From Candidatus Neomarinimicrobiota bacterium (GTDB lineage: Bacteria > Fidelibacterota > Marinisomatia > Marinisomatales > TCS55): DNA of 64,000 bases. This document shows, piece by piece, positions 8,377-17,000 of this stretch. The notes below the pieces were generated by a model. That model searched no databases, was not told where the DNA came from, and was given only the letters and a program-made list of their open reading frames with translations. The stretch spans positions 25,848-89,847 of the forward strand of contig JABIDL010000040.1 of assembly GCA_018651745.1 (NCBI GenBank), written 5' to 3'. Numbering within the stretch: position 1 is the stretch's first letter; the number at the start of each line of letters is the position of its first letter. Position numbers and translations under genes: made by a program.

Positions 8377-10239
8377 ATGAACTTCCGCTACTACATCTCA
8401 TTTGCCATACTTGTGGTCCTTGCGCTTTCAGCCTGTGCCCCAATTCCTGTTGTTAAAGAGAAATATGCTTCATCGGGGCAAAAGAAAAAAATTCTCATGA
8501 TTAAAAAAGGAAGCGACTCTTCTGCAGTAGTGAAAGAAATTGAATATTATGAAAATGGACAGGTTTCACTCGAAGTGGAAAGGAAGGGAATCAAACGAGA
8601 CGGGAAGTACCTTGAGTTTTATCCGGATGGTATAGATCGCATTGTAGGGAAATATGCAGACCACATGATGCATGGGAAATGGCAATATTATTCGAAGAAT
8701 GGCAGGTTGGATTCTGTAAGGACATATAAAAATGGTTTGCTTCATGGACAATGGCAAAATTATAACAACGGACTTCTGATAACGCAGAAATCCTATAAAA
8801 AACATAAACGAGATGGGAAATACCTTGAGTTTTATCCGGATGGGAATGATTATTTCATCGGAAAATATTCAGACAATTTGAGGGTTGGGAAGTGGAAATT
8901 CTTTTCTAAAAAAGGTGACATAGATTCAATAAGAACGTATCAGAATGATATGCTTGATGGGAAATGGAAAAATTACGAAAATGGTATTTTGATTGAGCAG
9001 AAATCCTATAAAAAATATCGGTTAGATGGTAAATATTTTGATTACTATCAAGACGGATCGAAAAAAACCAAAGGTCAATACATAAATAATGTACCCGATG
9101 GTAAATGGATGTGGTGGCATAATGATGGAAGTAAACTCAGGCTCGTATCCTATGAACAAGGAATTAAATCGGGAAAAGCTTCGATATGGAGAATCGACGG
9201 ATTGCTGTCATTTTCTGGTGAATATTATATGGATAATCGGCAGGGAGAATGGAAATGGTACGGTGAAAAAAAGAAAGTTGATTCGCTGGTAACATATCAA
9301 GATGACATTCCACATGGTCCCATCAAAAAATGGTATAAAAATGGTATTCTTGCAATGGAAGGTCAATTTACAAATGGTCTTGCAGATGGAACGTGGAAAT
9401 GGTATTCAAAATCAAGATTGGATGATGGGATTGCGAATATATTCTCTAAAAAAGGATTACTAGATTCGTTAAAAACATTCTCAAATGGCACTCTAAACGG
9501 TCCATATAAAGTGTATCATTCCAACGGGAATCTAGCATTGAGTCAGAATTACGTTCAGGCAACATTAGAAGGATTGATGCAGTCTTATTACTTATCTGGC
9601 GAAAAGGAATCTATTTGGACCTATGATCGCGGAGCACGAACCGGTCCGTATATTATGTGGAGACCCAGCGGAGAAATGGAAGAAGAAGGGTCATTTTTTC
9701 AGGATCAGCCTGAAGGAAATATCCGCCGATGGTATTCTACGGGAATGCCGTCATCCGATGCGGGTTTTTTAGGCGGAACATTGCACGGTGTTTTTAGAGT
9801 GTATAGTCCATCCGGCGCATTAATCCGTGAACAGTTCACGCTGAAAGGTATTCCACATTCCCGTTTTGAATATCATGGTAATTCCCGATTAAAATCTATC
9901 CACATATTTGATGGTGAAGAAATCGTTATGGAATTCAAATGGAATTCGATGGGTGTAGAAAAAATCCTGGCTAACAATCTTGAAGGGACTTATACCGAAG
10001 AAGAACTCTACCCTAATGGAAATGTCCAAAAACAAGTCAGGTATAAAAGAAAGAAAAAACACGGCATTTCCTGGACGTTTGGGCAGGGAAGGGAATTGAT
10101 ATCTTTGGAAATATTTGATCTGGGTAAAAAAGTCATTTCACGGAAATGGGGTACGGAAAAAGAATTATCAAAAGATACACTTTACAAAAAGGGAAAACAG
10201 GTATTAGTGATTATTCCGCCGGATAAAGAAGAGGATTAA
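8377..10239 (+). CDS. YwqK/MORN-like repeat lipoprotein
   Basis: 620 residues with a lipoprotein signal (ILVVLALSAC, Cys about residue 20) and then around twenty short repeats of about 22-24 residues, for example YENGQVSLE, GKYLEFYPDG, GKWQYYSKNG and LLHGQWQNY. This Tyr-x-x-Gly-rich pattern is known from the YwqK family (called an antitoxin repeat in databases) and resembles MORN repeats, which form long beta-ribbons. Some units are near copies of each other (DGKYLEFYPDG occurs twice, YLEFYPDG at about residues 83 and 148), suggesting growth by duplication. The function is unknown; the lipid anchor puts it on the outer membrane or cell surface. No toxin gene lies next to it. Confidence 0.85.
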   Translation: MNFRYYISFAILVVLALSACAPIPVVKEKYASSGQKKKILMIKKGSDSSAVVKEIEYYENGQVSLEVERKGIKRDGKYLEFYPDGIDRIVGKYADHMMHGKWQYYSKNGRLDSVRTYKNGLLHGQWQNYNNGLLITQKSYKKHKRDGKYLEFYPDGNDYFIGKYSDNLRVGKWKFFSKKGDIDSIRTYQNDMLDGKWKNYENGILIEQKSYKKYRLDGKYFDYYQDGSKKTKGQYINNVPDGKWMWWHNDGSKLRLVSYEQGIKSGKASIWRIDGLLSFSGEYYMDNRQGEWKWYGEKKKVDSLVTYQDDIPHGPIKKWYKNGILAMEGQFTNGLADGTWKWYSKSRLDDGIANIFSKKGLLDSLKTFSNGTLNGPYKVYHSNGNLALSQNYVQATLEGLMQSYYLSGEKESIWTYDRGARTGPYIMWRPSGEMEEEGSFFQDQPEGNIRRWYSTGMPSSDAGFLGGTLHGVFRVYSPSGALIREQFTLKGIPHSRFEYHGNSRLKSIHIFDGEEIVMEFKWNSMGVEKILANNLEGTYTEEELYPNGNVQKQVRYKRKKKHGISWTFGQGRELISLEIFDLGKKVISRKWGTEKELSKDTLYKKGKQVLVIIPPDKEED

Positions 10240-10272
10240 TAAATTAATTTTTTAACGTAATTTTACATTCTT

Positions 10273-11334
10273 ATGAAAGACACACTACTAGGACTTTATG
10301 AATTTTGGGGCCCGCCAGCGGTCACAATAGTTATCGGTATTATGGCCGGATGGATTTTCAAACGATTTATTCACAGCCGTATTGAAAAAATTACAACCAA
10401 GACTTCATGGAAAGGAGACGACCTAGTTTTCGAATCAATCCAATCCTACATTTTATTCTGGTTCTTTTTGGGTGCGGTTTACATGGCAGTAAACGGGCTC
10501 GATGTCAGCGGTGATTATGCTTCTTATTCCAAATATGTTGGTTATATAGCAAAGATCGCTTTAGCACTATTGATTTTATCCATCACCATGTCCATTGCTA
10601 AAGTTGTTGTTGGCTTGCTTGATTTATGGTCGAAAAGTAAAGGGTCATCATTTCCTTCAACAGCCATTTTTACAAACTTGGCAAGGATAACAATCATAAT
10701 GATTGGTGTCTTAATAATTTTACAATCTTTTGGTCTTTCTATTACGCCTATTCTCACTGCTTTTGGAGTGGGTGGTCTTGCAGTTTCGCTAGCATTGAAA
10801 GATACATTGTCTGATTTTTTTGCTGGACTTCACATTCTTTTGTCTCAGAAAGTCCGCATTGATGATTTTGTTGAGCTTGATTCAGGTCAAATGGGATATG
10901 TAACCAATATCACATGGCGGAATACTTCTCTAAAAGAGCGAACCAATAATTTAATTACAATTCCGAACTCGAAATTATCCAATGCGATTACGAAAAATTA
11001 TGATGTTATAGATACCAGTTATTCTGTTAAAGTCACCGGTGGGGTAGCGTATGACAGTGATTTAGACCACGTAGAACAGGTGATTATAGAGGTTGCTAAT
11101 TCAGTTATCAAGGATTTGGATACTGCTAAAAAAGATCATACGCCGGCGGTTCGCTTCCAAGAGTTTGGTGATTCCAGTATTAACTTTACCGTTTATATGC
11201 GCGCAGTAAAATACGGCGATCATCATCCCGTCAAACATGAATTTATTAAACGGCTTCATAAAAAGTTTGATGCAGAAGGAATTGAAATTCCTTTCCCCAT
11301 CCGAACGTTAGTCCACAAAAACTCCCCTGAATGA
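10273..11334 (+). CDS. MscS-family mechanosensitive ion channel
   Basis: 353 residues. Four hydrophobic segments occur in the first about 170 residues. The pore-lining helix and start of the beta domain are visible as TAFGVGGLAVSLALKDTL and FFAGLHILLSQKVRIDDFVEL, then the conserved TWRNT and TIPNSKLSNA. The C-terminal alpha/beta part ends in EIPFPIRTL, typical of the family. It would open under membrane tension to release solutes after osmotic downshock. Its stop overlaps the next start by 4 bases. Confidence 0.95.
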   Translation: MKDTLLGLYEFWGPPAVTIVIGIMAGWIFKRFIHSRIEKITTKTSWKGDDLVFESIQSYILFWFFLGAVYMAVNGLDVSGDYASYSKYVGYIAKIALALLILSITMSIAKVVVGLLDLWSKSKGSSFPSTAIFTNLARITIIMIGVLIILQSFGLSITPILTAFGVGGLAVSLALKDTLSDFFAGLHILLSQKVRIDDFVELDSGQMGYVTNITWRNTSLKERTNNLITIPNSKLSNAITKNYDVIDTSYSVKVTGGVAYDSDLDHVEQVIIEVANSVIKDLDTAKKDHTPAVRFQEFGDSSINFTVYMRAVKYGDHHPVKHEFIKRLHKKFDAEGIEIPFPIRTLVHKNSPE

Positions 11335-11699
11335 AAACATGGATCATGGCAGGCGCAGTGCTTGCCGGACTTGCGGTAGTTTTTGGTGCTTTTGGTGCGC
11401 ATGGCCTTAAATCTAGAGTATCGCCGGAAGATATCATTATTTTCGATACGGGCGTTAAATATCATATGTATCATGCATTAGGTTTGATTTTAATCGGAAT
11501 CTTGGGTTTTCATTTTCCTGAAAAATCAATGTCCGCTCCTGCTACATTAATGAGTGTAGGAATACTAATCTTTTCCGGAAGTTTGTACATTCTAGTTCTA
11601 ACCGGATTCCGGTGGCTTGGCGCTATAACTCCCGTTGGAGGGTTGGCATTAATCTCAAGTTGGTTGTTGCTGGCGTATAACTTGTACCGTCTAGGATAA
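11331..11699 (+). CDS. DUF423 family small membrane protein
   Basis: 122 residues with four hydrophobic helices. The N-terminal motif VVFGAFGAHGLKSR and the later YHMYHALGLILIG are characteristic of the DUF423 (YgdD-like) family, and the C-terminal ITPVGGLALISSW fits as well. It overlaps the MscS gene (ATGA) and is probably co-transcribed. The role of the family is not known. Confidence 0.92.
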   Translation: MKTWIMAGAVLAGLAVVFGAFGAHGLKSRVSPEDIIIFDTGVKYHMYHALGLILIGILGFHFPEKSMSAPATLMSVGILIFSGSLYILVLTGFRWLGAITPVGGLALISSWLLLAYNLYRLG

Positions 11700-11772
11700 T
11701 TTATAATCTGGGCGACGTTACAGAATCAATACTTATAATCCACAAATTATTGACGGAGCTATCGGCACCGAA

Positions 11773-12582
11773 TTGATCAATCGTGGAGTTAATCTGCCAT
11801 TACCTCTCTGGTCTGCAGAAGCAAATTTTACAGATCCAGAAATTGTATTAAGCATACACCAAGATTATATTTCAGCAGGTGCTGATATTATTACAACCAA
11901 TACATTCCGCACGACTACATACAGTTATCGAAAAGCTGGGTATACTCCAAAACGTGCACAAGAAAGAGCTAAAACCAGTTTAATGAATGCAGTGGATTTG
12001 GCAAGAAAAGCGGTGGGAGAAGATATACAAGTTGTTGGTTCAATTACTGCTGTCGATGACTGTTATTCGCCTGAATTATACCCCGGGAAGGGTCCAGTTG
12101 AAGATACGTATGGTGAATTGATAGAATGGTTTAGTGAAACTGAAATTGATTTGCTTTTATTTGAAACAATGGGCCATTATGAAGAAATAAAAATTGCTCT
12201 TGAAGCGAGCCGAAATATAGAATCAGAATGCTGGTTTAGCTTAATATTAAAGGATGGCGAATATATTCTTGATGAACACTCCTTGGAAGAAACAATCAAT
12301 CTGATTAAAGAGTTTTCAGTTTCATGTTTAATGCTTAATTGCAATACAATTGAAACAACTCAAAGTGCCCTTGAACTTTTTTTATCCCTTTGGACAGATA
12401 AATGGGGTGTTTACTCTAATTTGGGTGTTACTGAATTTGATAATGATTATTTTGATACAATAAATGATTATAACTTTAAAGAGAGTATTTCATTGTATTT
12501 AGAGCATAGTCCTTCAGTAATCGGTGCTTGCTGTGGGTCAAATCCAAAACACATTAAAATGATAAAAAATTTGATTAACTAA
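11773..12582 (+). CDS. Homocysteine S-methyltransferase family protein, start unresolved
   Basis: 269 residues from TTG 11773, but the reading frame is coding further upstream. Bases 11746-11772 encode I-I-D-G-A-I-G-T-E, the conserved first beta strand of this TIM-barrel family, and the open frame reaches back to a TAA at 11704 without any ATG, GTG or TTG. The true start is therefore a rare codon (ATC 11725 or ATT 11746/11749 are options), or there is a frameshift or 5' lesion. The zinc ligands are present: Cys190 in LMLNCNT and Cys253-Cys254 in GACCGSNP. The enzyme would transfer a methyl group to homocysteine or a related thiol. No B12 domain is attached. Confidence 0.82.
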   Translation: MINRGVNLPLPLWSAEANFTDPEIVLSIHQDYISAGADIITTNTFRTTTYSYRKAGYTPKRAQERAKTSLMNAVDLARKAVGEDIQVVGSITAVDDCYSPELYPGKGPVEDTYGELIEWFSETEIDLLLFETMGHYEEIKIALEASRNIESECWFSLILKDGEYILDEHSLEETINLIKEFSVSCLMLNCNTIETTQSALELFLSLWTDKWGVYSNLGVTEFDNDYFDTINDYNFKESISLYLEHSPSVIGACCGSNPKHIKMIKNLIN

Positions 12583-12611
12583 TCAATTACACTTTTATAA
12601 TAGGATAATTA

Positions 12612-13049
12612 ATGCATTTAAAGATTAAACCATTTAACACAGCCGTTCGCAATGTTTATGAAAACCATGGCCATTTCCACGATGGGGATGCAGGAATAGA
12701 TTTATTTGTCGTAAATGAACAATCGATAATGGCTGGCGAATCAACCCTGATTCATTTGCAGATTTCATGTGAAAATTCAGAAAATAAGCCTTATTTACTG
12801 ATGCCCCGTTCCAGCATTGCTAAAACGCCTTTACGGTTGAGTAATTCCATCGGATTAATTGATGGCGGTTACCGCGGGGAAATCATGGCAGCTGTGGATA
12901 ATATTAAGACTGAAGATTATACAGTTGAACCAGGGCAGCGATTATTTCAGTTAGTTGCCATGGACGGCTCGCCGATCCATTTTAAATTGGTAGATGAATT
13001 ATCAGATACATCCCGCGGTAGTGGAGGATTTGGCAGTACAGGGAAGTGA
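12612..13049 (+). CDS. dut: dUTP diphosphatase (dUTPase)
   Basis: 145 residues with all five motifs of trimeric dUTPase: DAGIDLF (26-32), PRSSIAK (65-71), GLIDGGYRGE (81-90), PGQRLFQLV (107-115) and RGSGGFGSTG (135-144). It hydrolyses dUTP to dUMP and pyrophosphate, keeping uracil out of DNA and feeding dTMP synthesis. A possible promoter, TTGATT at 12571 and TATAAT at 12596 with a 19-base spacer, lies just upstream. An IS3-type transposase remnant begins 23 bases after its stop. Confidence 0.96.
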   Translation: MHLKIKPFNTAVRNVYENHGHFHDGDAGIDLFVVNEQSIMAGESTLIHLQISCENSENKPYLLMPRSSIAKTPLRLSNSIGLIDGGYRGEIMAAVDNIKTEDYTVEPGQRLFQLVAMDGSPIHFKLVDELSDTSRGSGGFGSTGK

Positions 13050-13071
13050 ATTATAATATTGTATTAGATTT

Positions 13072-13188
13072 ATTCAATATGAGAAACCAACTCAAAATTC
13101 TTTCATTGAACACTTTAATCGAACATATAACAAGGAAGTGCTAAATCTTTTGATTAATCATAAAAATAAATCTAATTTGATTTGGTAG
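13072..13188 (+). pseudogene. Remnant of IS3-family transposase (integrase core fragment)
   Basis: The frame from 13072 to the TAG at 13186-13188 has no start codon but reads E-K-P-T-Q-N-S-F-I-E-H-F-N-R-T-Y in its first half. This matches the end of the DDE integrase domain of IS3-type OrfB (commonly KPTQNAFIERFNRTYR), where the second Glu is the catalytic residue. After about 25 matching residues the similarity fades. No inverted repeats or second ORF are visible, so only a degraded scrap of an element remains. Confidence 0.75.
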
Positions 13189-13302
13189 TAAAATGGATGT
13201 AATTACACAAGTACACAGGATTTATATGAATACAGAAACAAATTGGACCCGCAATTTCAACAGATTTGTTCAGCAAAATAGAATATTCCGAACAAGAAAA
13301 GA

Positions 13303-14049
13303 ATGATTAGTAATTTCTTCAAATTTACATGTGGTTTGTATGTATTTGTTTTGTCATCATTTTTGGCAGGACAGACCTCTGTTATTTCAGTTATTCCATT
13401 AGACTATGATTTATCTGAAACTATTGAAAGAGAAATATTGAAAAAAGATATTTCTGATTTAATCAGAGGTGAAATAATCAAATCAGAAAGAGCAAATTTA
13501 GTTGATAGAGAAAAAGAAATTACTGCAATTTCTGATGATGCATATCGATATGGAGTAAGATCAGATTCTATCGCTAAAGAAATTGGTTTGATAAATGGTG
13601 CGACACATTTAATGACGTGGTCTATCCGTACATCGAAAAATAAATATCATTTCGACTTTAAACATTATAATATATCCAGTAACAGTGGTTCGATTTCGAG
13701 AGCAAAATGGTTAAAGGGAGCGTTGCGATTTCGTTTTTCGGTAAAAAAGAATAATGAAGAGTTAAAACTTAAAATAAGAAAATCTACTTGGTTAGTTCTT
13801 GGAACAACTCCCCCAAAAGGAAGATTCCCTGAAGATTCATTTTTAACAAATTTGTGGTACAAAATTAAAATATTTACGGACAGTTTCCTTTTTTGGCTCG
13901 AAATGTCTTACGGAATTGGTTATGTCATTTTTCTGTTAGTGATGCTTTCTTCATTTGGTGGTTATGGTGTTTATACGATAGTTAGTGGTGGAGGTGGTGA
14001 ACAATCAATTGGAATGGGATTACCACCGGAATATCCGGAAGCACCATAA
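13303..14049 (+). CDS. Exported/membrane protein of unknown function, CsgG/TolB-N-like
   Basis: 248 residues. An N-terminal signal (FTCGLYVFVLSSFLAGQ) is followed by a region SVISVIPLDYD, then ILKKDISDLIRGEIIK and NLVDREKEITAI. This order (a beta strand, a helix, then a strand with Asp-Arg) is reminiscent of CsgG/FlgO-like proteins that assemble at the outer membrane; the likeness is weak. A membrane segment lies near residues 205-228 (GYVIFLLVMLSSFGG), followed by a Gly/Pro-rich tail. It ends in TAATG, joined to the large repeat protein, so the two are probably made together. An alternative is simply an anchor protein of unknown family. Confidence 0.6.
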   Translation: MISNFFKFTCGLYVFVLSSFLAGQTSVISVIPLDYDLSETIEREILKKDISDLIRGEIIKSERANLVDREKEITAISDDAYRYGVRSDSIAKEIGLINGATHLMTWSIRTSKNKYHFDFKHYNISSNSGSISRAKWLKGALRFRFSVKKNNEELKLKIRKSTWLVLGTTPPKGRFPEDSFLTNLWYKIKIFTDSFLFWLEMSYGIGYVIFLLVMLSSFGGYGVYTIVSGGGGEQSIGMGLPPEYPEAP

Positions 14050-17000
14050 TGCAATATTACTCAATTCCTAAAAATCTATATTTATTCATACAATTAGGTT
14101 TGGCTTTTTCCTTGCTTACAGGACAAACCCAAGTTGGTGAAGACATTGACGGCGAAACGGCGAACGATCGATCAGGTTGGTCAGTATCTATGGACTCAGA
14201 CGGTAGTCATGTCGCTATCGGATCAAGATATAATGATGCCGGGATTCCAGGTTCCAATCTAGGTCATGTTCGTGTATATGAATATAGCAGTGGTAGTTGG
14301 AGTCAAGTGGGAGCTGATATTGATGGAGAGGCCAATACTGATTATTCCGGCCATTCTGTTTCTTTAGATTCAGATGGCAGTCATGTGATCATTGGTGCAC
14401 CTGAAAATGATGGTGCGGGTGGTTATAATAGCGGTCATGCTCGTGTGTATGAATACAGTAGCGGTAGCTGGAGTCAATTGGGAAGCGATATCGACGGAGA
14501 TGCGGTCGGTGATAATATGGGTATTTCGGTTTCTATCGATTCTGACGGAAGCCATATTGCTGTCGGCGCAATCTACAAAGATGGTAATGGTTCGGATGCC
14601 GGCCATGTGAGAATTTTTGAATACGATGGTAGCGCTTGGAGTCAAGTAGGTAGCGATATTCATGGTGAAACAGCGGGAGATCAATCAGGCGTTTCTGTTT
14701 CTATAGATTCAGATGGAAGCCATGTAGCAATTGGTTCAACCCAAAATGATGATGGTGGAGGTAATTCAGGTCATGTGCGTGTTTTTGAATATAGTGGAAG
14801 TAGTTGGAGTCAAATAGGAAGTGACATTGATGGAGAAGCTGCTGGAGATTATTCAGGCGGTTCTATTTCCATCGATTCGGATGGTAGTCATGTAGCTATT
14901 GGTGCTGAAAACAAAAATTCTAATACGGGTCAAGTTCGTGTTTTTGAATATACGGGAGGTAGTTGGAGTCAATTAGGTAGCGATATTGATGGCGTTGCCG
15001 CTGGAGATTATTTTGGTACATCGGTTTCAATCGATTCAGATGGTATTAATTTAATTGTAGGCGGGAAGGGAAATGACGATGGCTCTGGTAATGCAGGACA
15101 TGTGAGATTATATAGCTACAGTGGCAGTAGTTGGGTCCAAATAGGCGATGATATTTATGGTGAATCTGCTAGTGACTATTCAGGTTCTTCTGTATCTATC
15201 GATTCTGATGGCAGTCATGTGGCTCTTAGTGCTCCATATAATAGTGGTTCTGCAAGCTCAGCAGGACATGTGAGAGTTTTTACATTTGAAATCCCCGGTA
15301 TCACCGTTTCAATTTCTGATTCCATCACGTCAGAAGTAGGAGATACGGCTAGCTTTTCAGTCGTTCTGGATAGTGAACCAACCGCGGATGTAACTATTCC
15401 GATTTCCAGTTCTGATTTAACCGAAGGCACAGTCTCACCAGATACCTTAACATTTACGGCCGCCAACTGGAATGCAGCTCAAATGGTAACCATTACCGGA
15501 GTGAATGATGATGTGGATGATGGCGATATTGCATATACAATTGTATTGTCCGCAGCTACCAGTTCTGATGGAAATTATAATGGTGTAGATGCGGATGATG
15601 TTTCAATGACAAACACAGATGATGATAGCGCCGGGATTACAGTCGCAGTAACCGATTCCACCACAACAGAAACAGGCGAGACAGGAACATTTACAGTTGT
15701 ATTAAACAGTGAGCCAACCGGAGATGTAGTTCTTCCAATTTCCAGTTCTGATTTAACCGAAGGCACAGTCTCACCAGATACGTTAACATTTACGGCCGCC
15801 AACTGGAATGCAGTTCAAACGGTAACAATCACCGGTGTAAATGATGATGTGGATGATGGCGATATTGCATATACAATTTTATTGTCAGCAGCTACCAGTT
15901 CTGATGGAAATTATAATGGTGTAGATGCGGATGATGTTTCAATGACAAACACAGATGATGATACTGCGAGTTTTACTGTATCATATTCAAACTCACTTAT
16001 AACGTCAGAAGCAGGAGGTACTACTAGTTTAACGCTTGTTCTGGATAGTGAGCCAACCGGAGATGTAGTTATTCCAATTTCCAGTTCTGATCTAACCGAA
16101 GGCACAGTCTCACCAGATACCTTAACATTTACGGCCGCCAACTGGAATGCAGCTCAAACGGTAACCATCACCGGAGTGAATGATTTTGTGGATGATGGTG
16201 ATATTATATATACAATAACATTTGGATCAGCAACAAGTAGTGATATTAATTATAATGGAAGTAATCCTTCAGATGAAAGTATTACAAATACGGATGATGA
16301 TAGCGCCGGGATTACAGTCGTGGTTTCTGATTCCATTACGTCAGAAGTAGGAGAAACTGCTAGTTTTACGGTTGTTCTGGGTAGTGAACCAACGGCAGAT
16401 GTGACCATTGGAGTTTCGAGCAGTGATGAGACTGAAGGAACAGTGGATGTTTCTACACTTACCTTTACATCAGGAAATTGGAGTTCAGCTCAAACAGTTA
16501 CAATGACGGGTGCGGATGATAATGAAGCAGATGGTGATGTATCTTATTCCATCATTTTAGCTGCCGCAAGTAGTACAGATGGAAATTATCAAGGACTGGA
16601 CCCTGACGATATAAGTGTTACCAATCTGGATTACGAACCGATAATATCTGTTTTATCGACAACGATAGATTTTGATAGTGTTGTTGTTTTGAGTGATAGT
16701 ACCCAAACAATAACCGTTGGCAACGCAGGGAATGAGAATTTGGTTATTGATTCGGTAGCGATGACATCCGGTATATTTTCTATTGAATCATTCTTATACC
16801 CATTGACAATAGCCCCGGCAGAAGATAGTATATTTTCAATAATATTTTATCCACAGGACACTATTAGTTATAGTGAGGAACTTGTGATTTATAGTAATGA
16901 TCCTGATAGTTCTTCATTTCAAATAAGCTTATCAGGTACAGGATACAACAGCCCTCCTATTATAGTTGAAATAGATGAACCTGATTCAGTTTCGTTAGGT

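Noticed and set aside
11704..11773. Selenocysteine readthrough as an explanation for the missing start of the methyltransferase
   Set aside because: The in-frame upstream stop at 11704 is TAA, not TGA.
13193..13306. 37-residue frame that ends in the ATG of the 13303 gene (ATGA-type overlap)
   Set aside because: No clear ribosome site, no recognisable protein and it lies in the degraded spacer with the IS remnant; too weak to call a gene.
14149..15290. Regularly spaced repeats that could look like a CRISPR array
   Set aside because: Spacing is about 160-175 bases in one open frame and the repeats are diverged at codon level; they are protein repeats.
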